A stretch of 64,000 nucleotides of DNA from Amycolatopsis coloradensis (GCF_037997115.1 NZ_CP150484.1:6573094-6637093), one strand, 5' to 3'. Counted from the stretch's first letter, positions 43,701 to 58,700 are shown. A program made the numbers and translations. The notes: generated from the letters alone by a model not told the origin.

Positions 43701-46700
43701 AGAGCCGGTCGAGATCCCAGCCGCGGTCGGACGGGAACGGCGTGATCGCGTCGGTCCCCTCGGCGACCAGGCGCCACAGGTCCTCCGGCGAGCTCACGCC
43801 GCCAGGGAACCGGCAGCTCATCGCGACGATCGCGATGGGCTCGCCGGGCTCGGCGACCCGGACCGGTTCGGCGTCCACAGTGGACTCTTCACCGGCCAGC
43901 TCGGTACGGATATGGGTGGCCAGCGCTGTCGGGTTCGGGTGGTCGAACACCAGCGTCGCGGGCAGCCGCAGACCGGTCGCCTCACCGAGCCGGTTGCGCA
44001 GTTCGACGGCGGTGAGCGAATCGAAGCCGAGTTCGGTGAACGCACGACCGGCCTCGACCGACGTCGCGGTGCCATGTCCGAGCACGTCGGCGACGTGGCC
44101 ACGGACGAGGTCGACCAGATGCGAGAACTGGTCGGCGGGGGCGAGGCGGCTCAGGGTGGCGGTCAGCCCGGCGGCGGCCGCGGCGTTGGCCGCGCCCCTC
44201 CGCTTCGGCACCCGGATCAGACCGCGCAGCGCGGGGGCGGGCTCGCTCGTGCGGGCCAGCGTGCGCAACGTCGCCAGGTCGAGCTTGACCGGAACCGGGA
44301 CCGGCGTCGAGGCGGCCAGCGCGGCATCGAACAGCGCCAGGCCTTCTTCGTCGGTCAGCGCGCCGAAGCCGGCGCGGGCCAGACGGTCCACATCGGACTG
44401 ACCGCCCATCCCGCCTGCCCACAGGCCGTACGCCAGCGAACGAGCGGGCAGACCTTCCGCGTGACGGCGGCGCGCGAGGTCGTCGAGCAGGGCGTTGGCC
44501 GCGGCGTAGCTGGCCTGCCCCGGACCACCGAGGATCCCGGAAACCGAGGACACCAGGACGAACTGGGTCAACGGCCTGCCGAGGGTGAGTTCGTGGAGCG
44601 CGAGCGCCGCCTCGGCCTTGGGCCGCAGCACGGTGTCGAAGCGCTCCGGGGTCAGCTCGGTGACGACGCCGTCGTCGAGCACACCGGCGGCGTGCACGAT
44701 GCCGGTGAGGTCGTCGACCCCGCTGAGCAGCGCGGCGAGCGCGTCGCGGTCAGTGACGTCGCAGGGGACGACGTCGGCGCCGAGTTCTTCCGCCAGTTCC
44801 GCGGCGCCGGGAGCGTCGAGGCCGCGGCGGCTGGTGAGCACCAGCCTGGTGACCTGTGGCGCCAGGTGCCGGGCGATGGCCGCTCCGACGCCACCGGTCC
44901 CGCCGGTGATGAGAACCGTGCCCTCGCCCCAGATCGCGGGTTCTCCCGCCGTGGTCCTCGCGAGCCGCGGGACTTCCACGACGCCGTCGCGGACGCGGAC
45001 CTGCGGTTCGCCGGTGGCCAGCGCTTTCGCGACGTCATCCCCTTCGAGGACGACGAACCGGTCCGGGTGCTCCGACGCGGCGGTGCGGACGAGACCGCGG
45101 ACGGCGGCTCCCGCCGGGGTGTCGCCGGTGCGCACCACCATGCGCGGCCCGCCGTCGGCGAGGAATTCCTGGACGGCGGCGAGCGTCGCGGCCAGCGCTT
45201 CCCTCGGCTCGCCATCCGGTGCGGTGAAGACCTGGACGTCTTCGCTGGTCTCGCCGTCAGCGGGGACCTCGACCCAGGTCAACTCGTACAGCGAATCCGT
45301 GCCGCGCTGCCTCGGTGCCTCCGCGGCCCGGACCGCGACCGTGCCGATCGTGGCGACGGGCGCACCGGTGGTGTCGGTGGCCAGCAAGGAGAATCCGGAT
45401 CCGGCGGGCGTGACCCGGACACGCAGCGCGGTGGCGCCGGTGGCGTGCAGGGTGACGTCGCCGAACAGGAACGGCAGCCGGGTGCCCTCCCCCGGCGTGA
45501 GCCCCAGAGTGTGCAGCGCGGCGTCGAGCAGTGCCGGATGCAGGCCGAAGCCGTCGACTTCGGTTCCCTCGGGCAGTTCGACCTCGGCGAACACGGTGTC
45601 GCCGTCGCGCCAGGCGGCGGTCAGCCCGCGGAACGGCGGGCCGTAGTCGAGACCGGCCGCCGCCATGTCCGCGTAGAGGCCGTCGAGGGAGATCGGCTCG
45701 GCGGCGGGCGGCCACTCGGTCAGGCCGGAGGGTACGGCGGCCGTCTCGGGAGCGAGGGTGCCGGTGGCGTGTTCGGTCCACTCCCCTTGCGGGGCACGGG
45801 AATGCACCGAAACCGGGCGGCGTCCGCCCGTGCCCGCCGCGCCGACGAGCACCTGGACGTCCAGCGCGCCGTGCGGCGGCAGCACCAGCGGCGCGGCCAG
45901 GGTCAGTTCCTCCACGCCTCCGCAGCCGGCTTCGTCACCGGCGCGGACCGCGAGTTCGAGCAGTCCGGTGCCGGGGACCAGCACTTCGCCGAACGCGGCG
46001 TGCCCGGCCAGCCACGGATGGGTGGCTACCGAAAGCCGTCCGGTGAGGACCCAGCCGTCGCCGTCCGCGAACGGCACGGCGGCGCCCAGCAGCGGGTGTC
46101 CGGCGGCCTGGAGCCCGGCCGTGGTGACGTCGCCCGCCCCGGATCCGGCGGCGAGCCAGAAGCGACGACGGTCGAACGCCGACGTCGGCAGGTCGACGAC
46201 CCGGGCGCCGGTCGGGTGGAACACCGCGGCCCAGTCGACGGTGACACCGCGGGTGTACGCGGCGGCCAGCGTGGTGAGCGCGGTCTCCGCTTCGTCGCGG
46301 TCGGTGCGCAGGAACGACGCCGCGAACGTGTCCGGGCCGTCGTCCGCGAGCGCGGTCAGCACGGCGGCCGGGCCCACTTCGAGGAACCGGGTCACCCCGA
46401 CCTCACGCAGCCACGCGAGGCCGTCCGAGAACCGGACGGTGGCGCGGACGTGCTCGACCCAGTACTCCGGTTCGGCCACCCGCGCCGTTCGCTCACCAGC
46501 CACAGTGGACACGAAAGGGATCGCCGGTGCGGAGAAGTCGAGTTCCCGCACCACGGCGGCGAACTCGTCGAGCATCGGCTCCATCAGTGCCGAGTGGAAG
46601 GCGTGCGAGACGTCCAGCCGCTTCGTGCGGCGGCCGAGCTTCTCGAACTTCTTGGCCAGTTCGAGCGTCGGCGAGGCGGCACCGGACAGCACGACCGCGT

Positions 46701-49700
46701 CGGGACCATTGACCGCGGCCAGCGAAACCTTCGGGGTCAAGTGCTCGCGGACCTCGTCCTCACTCGCCTGGACCGCGACCATCGCGCCGCCCTCGGGCAG
46801 CGCCTCCATCAGCCGTCCGCGCGCTTCGACGAGCTTGGCCGCGTCCTCCAGCGAAAGCACGCCCGCCACATGCGCGGCCGCGATCTCACCGATCGAATGC
46901 CCGGCCACGAAGTCGGGCACGATGCCCCAGGACTCGGCGAGCCGGTACAGCGCGACCTCCAGCGCGAAGATCGCGGGTTGCGCGGTGCCGGTGCGGTTCA
47001 GGTCACCGCCGACCGGGAGCAATGCGGCGACCTCGTCGTACGCGGCGGCGAACGCCGGGAACGCGGCATAAAGCCCTTCGCCCATACCGAGACGCTGCGC
47101 TCCCTGACCGGTGAACAGGAACGCCGTCCGGCCGGGCAGTACGCGTCCGGCGACGACCGACGGCGTGGCCGTGCCTTCGGCCAGCGCTTCGAGACCGGTG
47201 CGGAGATCCGCGTCCGTGGCGCCGAGGACGACGGCGCGCCGCTCGTGCGCGGTCCGGGTCGTGGCGAGCGCCAAGCCGACATCGACCGGCTCACCGTCGC
47301 GGCCGAGCAGGCGCCCGGCCTGCTCGCGCAAGGTGCTCTCTGCGCGGCCGGAGAGCACCCACGGCACGAGCGCGGGGGCCACGACCTCGCGCGGGGCGGG
47401 TGTTTCCACCGGAGGCTGTTCGAGGATGACGTGCGCGTTGGTCCCGCTGATCCCGAAGGACGACACGGCGGACCGCCGCGGCCGCCCGGTCTGCGGCCAC
47501 TCCCGGCCTTCGGCGAGCAGTTCGACGTCACCGGCTTCCCAGTCGACGTGTGGCGTCGCCTCGCCCAGGTGCAGCGTCGGCGGCAGGACACCGTGGCGCA
47601 TCGCCTGCACCATCTTGATGATCCCGGCGACCCCCGCCGCGGCCTGCGTGTGGCCGAAGTTCGACTTCACCGAACCGAGGTACAGCGGTTCGCCGTCGCG
47701 CTCGCGGCCGTAGGTGGCCAGAAGCGCCTGCGCCTCGATCGGGTCGCCCAGCGTCGTCCCGGTGCCGTGTGCCTCGACGGCGTCCACAGTGGACGACGGG
47801 ACACCGGCGGCGGCCAGCGCCTGGCGGATCACTCGCTGCTGCGAAGGACCGTTCGGGGCGGTGAGGCCGTTGGAAGCGCCGTCGGAGTTGACCGCCGAGC
47901 CCTTGACGACCGCGAGCACGCGATGGCCGTTGCGGCGCGCGTCGGAAAGGCGTTCCAGCACGAGCATCCCGGCGCCTTCGGCCCAGCCGGTGCCGTCGGC
48001 GTCGGCCGAGAAGGACTTGCAGCGGCCGTCGGCGGCGAGGCCGCGCTGACGCGAGAACCCGATGAAGGTCTCGGGCGTCGCCATCACCGTGACACCACCG
48101 GCCAGCGCCAGGGAGCACTCCCCCGACTTGAGCGCCTGGGTCGCCCAGTGCAGGGCGACCAGCGAGGACGAGCACGCGGTGTCGACCGAAACCGCCGGGC
48201 CTTCCAGGCCGAGGGTGTAGGCGACGCGGCCGGAGAGCACGGAACCCGAGGTGCCGGTGCCGAGGAAGCCCTCGACGTCGTCGGGAACATCGTTGCCGAG
48301 CCGGGTGCCGTAGTCGTGGTACATGACGCCGGCGAACACGCCGGTCGGGCTGCCCTTGAGCGACGTCGGATCGGTGCCGGAGCGTTCCAGCGCCTCCCAC
48401 GCGACTTCGAGCAGCAGGCGCTGCTGCGGGTCCATCGCGAGCGCTTCCCGGGGCGAGATCCCGAAGAACTCCGGATCGAAGTCGCCCGCGTCGTGCAGGA
48501 ATCCGCCCTCGCGGGTGTAGGTCTTGCCCGGCTGGTCGGGGTCGGGGTCGTAGATGCCGTCGACGTCCCAGCCGCGGTCCTCGGGAAACCGGGTCACGCC
48601 GTCACGGCCGCCGGCGACGAGGTCCCACAGTTCTTCGGGCGACGTCACGCCACCCGGGTAACGGCAGGCCATGCCGACGATGACGATCGGGTCGCCGTCG
48701 GCGCGGGCGGCGGTGAAGACCGGGGTCGCGCCGGTGGGTTCGTCGAGCAGTTCGGCGAGCAGGAATTCGGCCAGCGCCACCGGGGTCGGGTGATCGAAGG
48801 TCAGGGTCGCCGGGAGCCGCAGTCCGGTGACCGTGCCGAGCCGGTTGCGGAACTCGACCGCGGTGAGCGAGTCGAAACCGAGGTCACCGAAGGCGCGGTC
48901 GGCCTCGACTGCGTCGGGGCTGGTGTGGCTGAGGACGTGCGCGGCCTCGGTGCGGACCAGTTCGGTAAGCAGCCGCGTGCGCTCCCCGGCGGGCACGCCC
49001 GCCAGACGCTGGCGCAGCCCCGCGGCTTCCGCTTCCTCCGCCGCACGGCGGCGTCGTGGCCGCACCAGGCTCCGCAGGACATGCGGTACCTCGGTCTCCG
49101 CCCGCAGCGCGGCCAGATCGAGCTTGGTCGCGACCGGGCGCGGGTTGTCACCGAAGGCCAGCAGATCGAACAGCTCCAGCCCGGCTTCGACGGGCAGTGC
49201 CGTGCCACCGCGGCCCTCGCCCATGCCGGTTTCCCAGAGGCCGTAAGCGATCGACGTACCGGGAAGGCCCTGCTCGCGCCGGAGGGTGGCGAGCCCGTCG
49301 AGATAGCCGTTGGCGGCCGCGTAGTTCGCCTGACCGGGAGCGCCGAGGGCGCCGGCGATCGAGGAGAACGTGACGAACAGCTTCAGGTCCGTGGTCAATT
49401 CGTGCAGATGCCGCGCGGCGTCGGCCTTCGGTCCCGCCACGGCGGCGAGCCGCTCGGGTGTCATCGCGGTGAGGACACCGTCGTCGAGGACGCCCGCCGC
49501 GTGCACCACCCCGCTGAGCGGTGGCTCGGCGAGCGCGAGCACGGACTCCAACTGAGACCGGTCGGCGACGTCGCAGGCGGCGATCGTCACCTCGGCACCA
49601 AGCGCGGTCAGCTCCTCCCGCAGTTCTTCGGCGCCGGGAGCGTCGGCACCCCGGCGTCCGACCAGCAGCAGATGACGGGCGCCGTGCCGCTCGACGAGCC

Positions 49701-52700
49701 GACGGGCGACGTGCGCGCCGAGTCCGCCGGTTCCGCCGGTGACCAGCACGGTGCCGTCGAGGGTCCAGTCGGGATCGACGGTCGCGCGGGACCGCGTCAG
49801 CCGGGGAACGCGCGGGCCGTCGTCAGTGAACGCGACTTCAGGCTCGCCAGTGGCGGCCGCGATCCGGGCATCGCCGTCACCGTGGACCAGGACGAACCGG
49901 TCCGGGTACTCAGCCTGCGCGCTGCGCACCAGCCCGGCGACGGCGGCGTGCTCCGGGCTGTCACCGGTGAGGTGCACGACGAGCCGGTCTTCAGCGGTCT
50001 GCAACGCCTCGAGAGCGGCCTCGACCGATTCGGCTTCGAACACGGCGACGTCTTCTGCCTGCGAAGGCAGTGCGACGGGAATCCAGTCGATACCGAACAG
50101 CGCGTCGGAGGCGGCACTGGGCAGCGGCCCGTCGCCGACCGGGCGCAGACTCAGTGACGCGACCGAGAGCACCGGAGCACCCGTGCCATCGGTGACACGC
50201 AAGGAGACCGCGTCCTGACCGGCCGGGGCGAGCCGGGCCCGCAGGGTGCCGGCGCCGGTGGCGTGCAACGCCAGACCGGCCCAGGAGAACGGCAGCCGTG
50301 CCGGGCCGCCGGTCAGGCCGACGGCGTGCAGGACGGCGTCGAGCAAGGCCGGATGCAGCCCGAACCCGCGGACGTCGGTGGCCTCGGGCAGCGCGACCTC
50401 GGCGAAGACCTCGTCGCCCTGGCGCCAGGCGGCGCGCAGCCCGCGGAACGGGTCCCCGTAGGTGAGCCCGGCCTCGGCGAGCGTGGAATAGAAGCCTTCC
50501 AGGTCAACGGGTTCCGCGCCGGACGGTGGCCATTCCGTCGTCCCGGCGGGTTCGTCGGCGGCCGTGGTCAGCGAGCCGGTTGCGTGCAACGTCCAATCGC
50601 CGTCCTCGGTGCGGGAGTGCACCGCCAGTGTCCGGCGGTCGCCACCGTCCGAAAGGGACACTCGCAGCTGCACCGGGGCCGAGGTGAGCACGAGCGGGGC
50701 CTGCAGCGTCAGTTCTTCGACGGTGCCGCAGCCGACCTCGTCACCCGCCCGCACGGCCAGTTCGGCGAACGCGGTACCGGGCAGCAGGACGGCGTCGCGG
50801 ACGCGGTGCCCGGCCAGCCACGGCTGTTCGTCGAGCGACAGACGTCCGGTGAGCACGAGCCCGCCGCGTTCGGGCAGCGCGACGGCGGCACCGAGCAGCG
50901 GATGGTCGAGCGCGCCGAGGCCGAGCGCGGTGGCGTCGCCGGAGCCCGGCGGGGCCAGCAGCCAGAAGCGGCGGCGCTGGAACGGATACGTGGGCAGGTT
51001 CACCGGCCGCGCGCCGCTGCCGTCGAAGAAGCGGTCCCAGTCGACGGGAGCACCCGCGGCGTGCAGGGCGCCCAGCGCGGTCATCGCGGTCCGGGCCTCG
51101 TCGGAGTCCTTGCGCAGGGCGGGCACCCCGCCGTCGACCAGCGCGCTGAGCACGGCGTCGGGACCGAGTTCGAGGAACGTCGTGGCGCCCTCGGCGGTCA
51201 ACGCCGCGAGACCGTCGGCGAACCGCACGGTCTCGCGGACGTGGCGCACCCAGTAGCCAGGGTCGGTCAGATCCGCCGATGCGGTCACCGTGGACACGAT
51301 CGGGATCCGCGGCTCGTGGTACTCCAGGGACTCGGCGACTTCGGCGAACTCCGCCAGCATCGGCTCCATCAGCGCCGAGTGGAACGCGTGCGAGACCACG
51401 AGCTGCTTGGTGCGGCGGCCTTCCCGCGCGAACCGGGCGGCGGCCTCGCGAACCGGACCGTCCACACCGGACAGAACGACGGCCTCCGGCCCGTTGACGG
51501 CGGCAAGACAGACCTCGTCGGACAGGTACTCGCGCACCTCGTCCTCGGACGCCTGAACCGCGACCATCGCGCCGCCCTCGGGCAGCGCCTCCATCAACCG
51601 GCCCCGCGCTTCGACGAGCTTCGCCGCGTCCTCCAGCGAGAACACCCCGGCGACGTGCGCCGCCGCGATCTCACCGATCGAATGCCCGGCCAGCAGATCG
51701 GGGGTGACGCCCCAGGATTCGAAGAGCCGGAACAACGCCACTTCCAGCGCGAAAATCGCCGGCTGCGCGGTACCGGTGCGGTCGATGTCGCCATCGAGCG
51801 GGAGCAACGCGGCGACCTCGTCGTAGGCCGCCGCGAACGCGGGGAAGGTCTCGTAAAGACCCTGACCCATGCCGGGCCGCTGCGCACCCTGACCGGTGAA
51901 CAGGAAAGCGAGCCTGCCGGTCACCGCACGACCGGAGACGACGTTGGCGGCCCGGCCGGTGTCGGCGAACGCGGCCAACCCGGCGCGCAGCACCGACGGG
52001 TCGGCCCCGACGACGACCGCGCGGCGTTCGTGCGCGGTGCGGGCGGTGGCGAGCGTCCAGGCGACGTCGAGCGGGTCGCCGGTCAGATCAGCGAGCCGCG
52101 CGGCCTGCGCCCGCAGGGCTTCTTCGGAACGCCCGGAAAGGACCCAGGGCAGCATCGCGGGCCGGGCGGCCGGTTCCTCGATCTCCGGCGCGGGAACGTG
52201 TTCGAGCACGACGTGCGCGTTGGTCCCGCTGAACCCGAACGAGGACACCCCCGCCCGGCGCGGACGGCCGGTCTCAGGCCAGCCCGCGGACTCGGTCGCC
52301 ACGCGGATCGCACCGGTGTCCCAGTCGACCTGGGCAGAGGGCGCGTCGACGTGCAACGTCGCGGGGACGACGCCGTGCCGCATCGCCTCGACCATCTTGA
52401 TCACCCCGGCCACGCCTGCCGCGGCCTGCGTGTGCCCGAAGTTCGACTTCACCGAGCCGAGCAGCAACGGCTCTTCGCGATCCTGGCCGTAGGTGGCGAG
52501 CAGGGCCTGGGCTTCGATCGGGTCACCCAGCCTGGTCCCGGTGCCGTGCGCCTCGACGACGTCGACGTCCGAAGTGGACAGTCCGGCGTTGGCGAGCGCC
52601 TGGCGGATCACGCGTTGCTGCGAAGGCCCGTTCGGTGCGGTGAGACCGCTGGACGCGCCGTCCTGGTTGACCGCGGAGCCCTTGAGCAGCGCGAGAACCG

Positions 52701-55700
52701 GGTGGCCGTTGCGGCGCGCGTCGGACAGCTTCTCCAGCAGGACGAATCCGGCACCCTCACCCCAGCTGACGCCGTCGGCGCCGTTGGCGAAGGCCTTGCA
52801 GCGGCCGTCGACCGCCATCGCGTTCTGCTTGCTGAAGTCGACGAACGGATCGGGGTTGGCCATCACGGTGACACCGCCCGCCAGCGCGAGCGAGCACTCC
52901 CCCGACCGCAGCGCCTGGCTCGCGAGGTGCATCGCGACCAGCGACGACGAGCACGCCGTGTCCACCGACACGGCAGGTCCTTCGAAACCGAAGGTGTAGG
53001 AGACGCGGCCGGACATCATCGCGCCCGAGGTGCCGGTACCGAGGAAGCCTTCGACCTCCTCCGGGATCTTCGTCAGCCTGGAGGCGTACTCGTGGTAGAT
53101 CGCGCCGGTGAAGACACCGGTGTCGCTGCCGCGCAGGGTGCCCGGCGGGATACCCGCGCGTTCGAAGGCCTCCCACGCGATCTCCAGCAGCAGCCGCTGC
53201 TGCGGGTCCATGGCGAGGGCTTCGCGGGGCGAGATGCCGAAGAACTCCGGGTCGAAGTCGCCGGCGTCGGGCAGGAAGCCGCCGGTCCGGGTGTGCGAGA
53301 CGCCCTGTTTGCCCGGCGTAGGGTCGAACAGGGCCGCCAGGTCCCAGCCACGGTCGGTGGGGAACTCCGTGAGCCCTTCGCGGCCCTCGGCCACGAGACG
53401 CCAGAGGTCTTCCGGCGTGTTCACGCCTCCGGGGAACCGGCAACTGGTCGCGACGATCGCGATCGGTTCATCGTCGTCGGTGACCCGGGCGCGGGTGCGC
53501 GGTCCGGCGGCGAGGTCGCCGAGCAGTTCGGAACGCACGTAACCGGCGAGCGCGACCGGGGTCGGGTGGTCGAAGATCACCGTCGACGGCAGCCGCAGCC
53601 CGGTCACGGAGCCGAGCCGGTTGCGCAGCTCGACCGCGGTCAGCGAGTCGAAACCGAGGTCCATGAACCCGCGGCCGGGTTCGACGGTGGCCGCGTTGAC
53701 GTGCCCGAGCACGAGGGCGACCTGGGTGCGGACGAGGTCCAGCAGTTCGCGGTCCTGGTCGGCCTCGGTCAGCCCGGCGAGCCGCCTGGCCAGCGAGGAG
53801 TCCTGTCCACCGCCCGATTTCGCGGTCCGGCGGCCGGGTTTGACCAGCGCGCCGAGCAGCGGCGGGAGCGGTCCGGACGCGGCGAGCACCGGCAGGTCCA
53901 GTTGGACCGGGATCGCCAGCGGCGCCCCGGCGGCGATGGCGGCGTCGAACAGCGCGAGACCGTCCTCGACGGCGAGCGCGGGGGTTCCCCCGGCACGCAG
54001 TCGCGCCAGGTGGGCCTCGCCGAGGGTCTCCGCCATGCCCGCGGCCCACGGTCCCCAGGCCAGTGACTGCCCGGCGAGACCGAGCGAACGGCGGTGGGCG
54101 GCGAGGCCGTCGAGGTAGCCGTTGGCCGCCGCGTAGTTGCCCTGTCCCGGCGCGCCGAGCACACCGGCCGCCGAAGAGAAGGTGACGAACAGCTCCGGAT
54201 CGCCGGAGAGTTCGTGCAGATGCCGGGCCGCGTCGGCCTTCGGCCCGAGCACGAAGTCGAGCCGCTCCCGGGTGAGCGCGTCGATGGTGCCGTCGTCCAG
54301 GACACCGGCGGCGTGGACGACACCGGTCAGGTCGACGCCGTCCAGCAGCGCCGCCACGGCCTCGCGATCGGAGACGTCACAAGCGACGACCTTCACCTCG
54401 GCACCTGTTTCGCGGAGGTCGTCCACCAGTTCCCGCGCGCCCGGCGCGTCCAGGCCGCGCCGGCTGGTGAGCAGGAGCTTCCGGACGCCGTGCGCGGTCA
54501 CGAGATGGCGGGCGATCAGGGCGCCGAGGCCGCCCGTGCCGCCGGTGATCAGCACCGTCCGGTCCGGGTCGAGCGCGCGCGGCATGGTGAGCGCCACCTT
54601 GCCGATGTGCTTGGCCTGGCTGAGGAACCGGAACGCTTCCCTGGCCTCGCGGACGTCCCACGTCCGGGTCGGCAGCGGGACGAGCGCGCCCGAGTCGAAC
54701 AGGGCGGTCAGCGCGTCCCACATCCGCGCGGTCCGCTCCGGTCCCGCGTCGATCAGGTCGAAAGCCCGGTAGTGCACGCCTTCCGGCTCGCGGATGTCGG
54801 TCTTGCCCATCTCCAGGAACCGGCCGCCCGGCGCCATCGTGCGGATCGAGGCGTCGACGAAGTCCCCGGCGAGCGCGTTCAGCACGACGTCGATGCCGCT
54901 GAACCGCTGCTCGAAGTCGAGCGTGCGGCTGGAGGCGATATGCGCGTCGTCGAGGCCGGCGTCGCGCAGCACGTACTGCTTGCTCTCGCTGGCCGTGCCA
55001 TAGACCTCGGCACCCAGATGGCGCGCGAGCTGCGTGGCGGCCATCCCGACGCCACCGGCGGCGGCGTGGATGAGGATCGACTCGCCCGCCTTGAGCCCGG
55101 CGAGGTCGACCAGCGCGTAGTAGGCGGTGAGGAACACCAGCGGTGTCGAAGCGGCCTGTTCGTAGGTCCAGTCCGCGGGTTTGCGGGTGATCATCGGCCG
55201 TTCGGCGACCGCGACCGGGCCGGCGCCGCCGGAGACGAGGCCCATCACCTCGTCGCCGGGGCCCAGGTCGGTGACGTCGGCGCCGACCTCGATGACGGTC
55301 CCGGCGAATTCGCTGCCGAGCAGTCCGGCCTCGCCGGGATACATGCCGAGCGCGTTGAGCACGTCACGGAAGTTGAGCCCGGCGGCGCGGACGGAGACCC
55401 GGACACCCTGCGGGCCGAGCGGCTCGTCGGGCAGCGGCTCCAGGGTGAGATGGTCGAAGGTGCCCTTGCCGGTCAGGCCGAGCCGCCAGTTCCCGGGCGG
55501 CGGGAGCAGGCGGCCGGTGGACTCGGGCGTGACGAGACGCGGCACGTGGAGTTCGCCGTCGCGGACGGCGATCTGCGGCTCTCCGGAGGCCAGTACGGCG
55601 TCGGTCGGTTCGTCGGCGTCGGCGAGCAGGAACCGGTCCGGATGCTCGGACTGCGCGCTGCGCACCAGCCCCCATACCGCGGCGGCCACCGGGTCCACAT

Positions 55701-58700
55701 CGGACTGTCCAGTGTGGACGAGGAGCTTCGAAGTGGCGAAGCGGTCTTCGGCGAGGAAGGTCCGGAGGACGTCCAGCGTGGCACCGGTGACGGCGTGCAC
55801 GTCGTCACCCTCGGCGCGATACACGACGACCTCAGGAGCCTCGCCACCGACGTCGGCGAAGTGCGCCCAGCTCGGCGCTTCGGTTTCCGGTGTGGCGATC
55901 GGGCGCCAGGCCAGCTCGTACAAGCCGTCACGGGTGGCGGTGGTACGCAGCTGTCCGGCCGAAACGGGGCGGACGACCAGCGAACCGACGGTGGCGACCG
56001 GCGCACCGGTCCCGTCGGCCACGCGCAGGCTGACCGCGTCGGCACCGGAAGGGGTGAGCCGGACACGCAGCTCGGCCGCGCCGGAGGCGTGCAGGACGAC
56101 GTCACTCCAGGCGAACGGCAGGCGAGCGGGGCCGTCGCCCTCGGCGAGGGCGTGCAGCGCGGAGTCGAGCAACGCGGGGTGCAGACCGAACCGGCCCGCC
56201 TGGTCCCGGGCGGCCTCGGGAAGCGAGACCTCGGCGTAGGTGTGCTCGCCGTCGCGCCACAGGGAACGCAGCCCCTGGAAGATCTCGCCGTACTCCAGTC
56301 CGGCAGCGGCCAGCTCGGCGTAACGGCCTTCGAGGGACACGGCTTCGGCGCCGGGCGGCGGCCACTCGGTCAGCTCCCAGTCCGGCGTGGAAGCGGCCGG
56401 GGCGAGCGCGCCCGTCGCGTGGAGCGTCCACTCCCCCGCGCCGTGCGGGCGCGAATGCACGGTGAGCGGGCGATGTCCGGACTCCTCCGGCGCCCCGGCC
56501 CACAACTGCACCTGGACCGCGCCGCTTTCCGGGAGCACCAACGGGGTTTGCAGGGTCAGTTCTTCCAGTACCGCCAAGCCGGTTTCGTCGGCGGCGCGTA
56601 CGGCGAGCTCGACCAGCGCGGTGCCCGGCACGACGACCTGGCCGTGCACCAGGTGGCCGGCCAGCCACGGATGCGTCCGCAGCGACAGGCTGCCGGTGAA
56701 CAGGAACCCGCCCGCGTCGGCGACGGAAACGGCCGCGCCGAGAAGCGGGTGGTCGAGCGAGCCGAGGCCGAGACCCGCCGCGTCACCGGCGGCATGCGTC
56801 GCGGGAAGCCAGTAGAACTCGCGCTGGAACGGGTAGGTGGGGAGTTCGACCGGGCGCGCGCCGTCGAAAGCGGCGGCCCAGCGGACCTTTCCGCCATGGA
56901 CGTGCACGGCGGCCAGCGCGGCGACGAAGGTCTCGGGTTCGGGCCGGTCGCGGCGCAGCGCGGGCACGAACAGGCCCTCGGCGCTTTCCTGCCCCGCGGC
57001 CGAAAGGATGCCGTCCGGGCCCAGTTCGAGGAAGCGGGTGACGCCCGCGCCGGCGAGCGCGCTGATCCCGTCCGCGAACCGCACGGCTTCGCGCACGTGC
57101 CGCACCCAGTAGGCCGGGTCGAGGATTTCGGCGGTTTCGGCGATGCGGCCGGTGACGCCCGCGATCACCGCGATCTTCGGCGTGTTGTAGGTGACACGGC
57201 GGGCGACGGCGGCGAAGTCGTCGAGCATGCCGTCCATCAGCGCCGAGTGGAACGCGTGGGACACGGCGAGGTACTTGGTCCGGCGGCCCTGCCCGGTGAA
57301 CACCTCGGCGACGGTCCGCACGGCGTCCTCGGTGCCGGAGACGACGATCGCGCACGGTCCGTTGACGGCCGCGACATCCGCTCCCGCGACCAGCGCGGCG
57401 CGGACCTCGTCCTCGGTCGCCTCGATCGCGCACATCGCGCCGCCGCGCGGCAAGGCGCTCATCAAGCGGCCACGCGCGGCGATCAGGGCGGCCGCGTCTT
57501 CCAGCGACCAGACGCCCGCGACGTGCGCGGCGGCGAAGTCGCCGACGGAATGCCCGATCAGGAAGTCCGGGACCACTCCCCAGGATTCGACCAGCCGGTA
57601 GAGCGCGACCTCCAGCGCGAACAGCGCGGGCTGGGCGTTCGCGGTGTCGTTCAGGGCGTCGGCGTCGTCACCGAAGACGATCTCGCGCACGCCCGGCAGC
57701 AGCTCGCAGACCTGGTCGAACGCGGCGGCGAACATCGGGTACGCCTCGTACAGCTCGCGGCCCATGCCGAGCCGCTGCGAACCCTGCCCGGTGAAGCAGA
57801 CCGCGAGACCGCCGTCGGTCGCTTCACCGGCGCCCGGCTCTCCTTCGGCGATCGCCGTCAGACCGGCGCGCAACGTCTCCTCGTCCCGGCCGGTGACGAC
57901 GGCGCGGTGTTCGAAGGTCGACCGGGTCGCGGCCAGCGACCAGCCGAGGTCCGCCGGGTCGCCCTCGACGTCCAGCAGCGCGCGGGCCTGGGCGCGCAGC
58001 GCCGCCGGAGTCCGGCCGGACAGCACCCACGGCACCACCGGCGGGACAACCTTGTCCACTGTGGACTCTTCGGCTTCGGGGGCCTGTTCCAGCAGGACGT
58101 GGGAGTTGGTGCCGCTGATGCCGAACGACGAGACACCCGCCCGCCGGGTCTCCCCTGCCGGCCAGGATCGGGCGGAGGTCAGCAGTTCGATCGTTCCCGG
58201 AGACCAGTCGACCTGCGGGCTCGGGGAGTCGATGTGGAGGCTCGCGGGGAGGATACCGTTGCGCAGGGCCAGGACCATCTTGATGATCCCGGCGACCCCC
58301 GCCGCGGCCTGGGTGTGGCCGATGTTCGTCTTCACCGAACCGAGCAGCAGCGGACCACGTTCACCGCGGTCGCGGCCGTAGGTGGCTTGCAGGGCCTGGA
58401 CCTCGATCGGGTCGCCCAGCGTCGTTCCGGTGCCGTGCGCCTCGACGACATCCACATCCTTTGTGGACAGTCGAGCGTCGGCCAGCGCCTGTCGGATGAC
58501 GCGCTGCTGTGACGGCCCGTTCGGCGCGGTGAGACCGTTGGACGCCCCGTCCTGGTTGACCGCCGAACCGCGCACGACGGCCAGGACCGGGTGGCCGTTG
58601 CGCCGGGCGTCGGAAAGGCGCTCCAGCACGATCATGCCGGCACCCTCACCCCACGCGGTGCCGTCGGCCCCGGCGGCGAACGCCTTGACCAGGCCGTCGC

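Noticed and set aside
39424..50157. Very long open frames on the plus strand opposite the PKS genes (for example 39424-50157, 31543-36966, 18024-22691, 54094-58512)
   Set aside because: They mirror high-GC PKS codons, in which TTA, CTA and TCA are rare, so the antisense frame lacks stops. Translations are low-complexity R/G/D/V/Q-rich text with no family resemblance.
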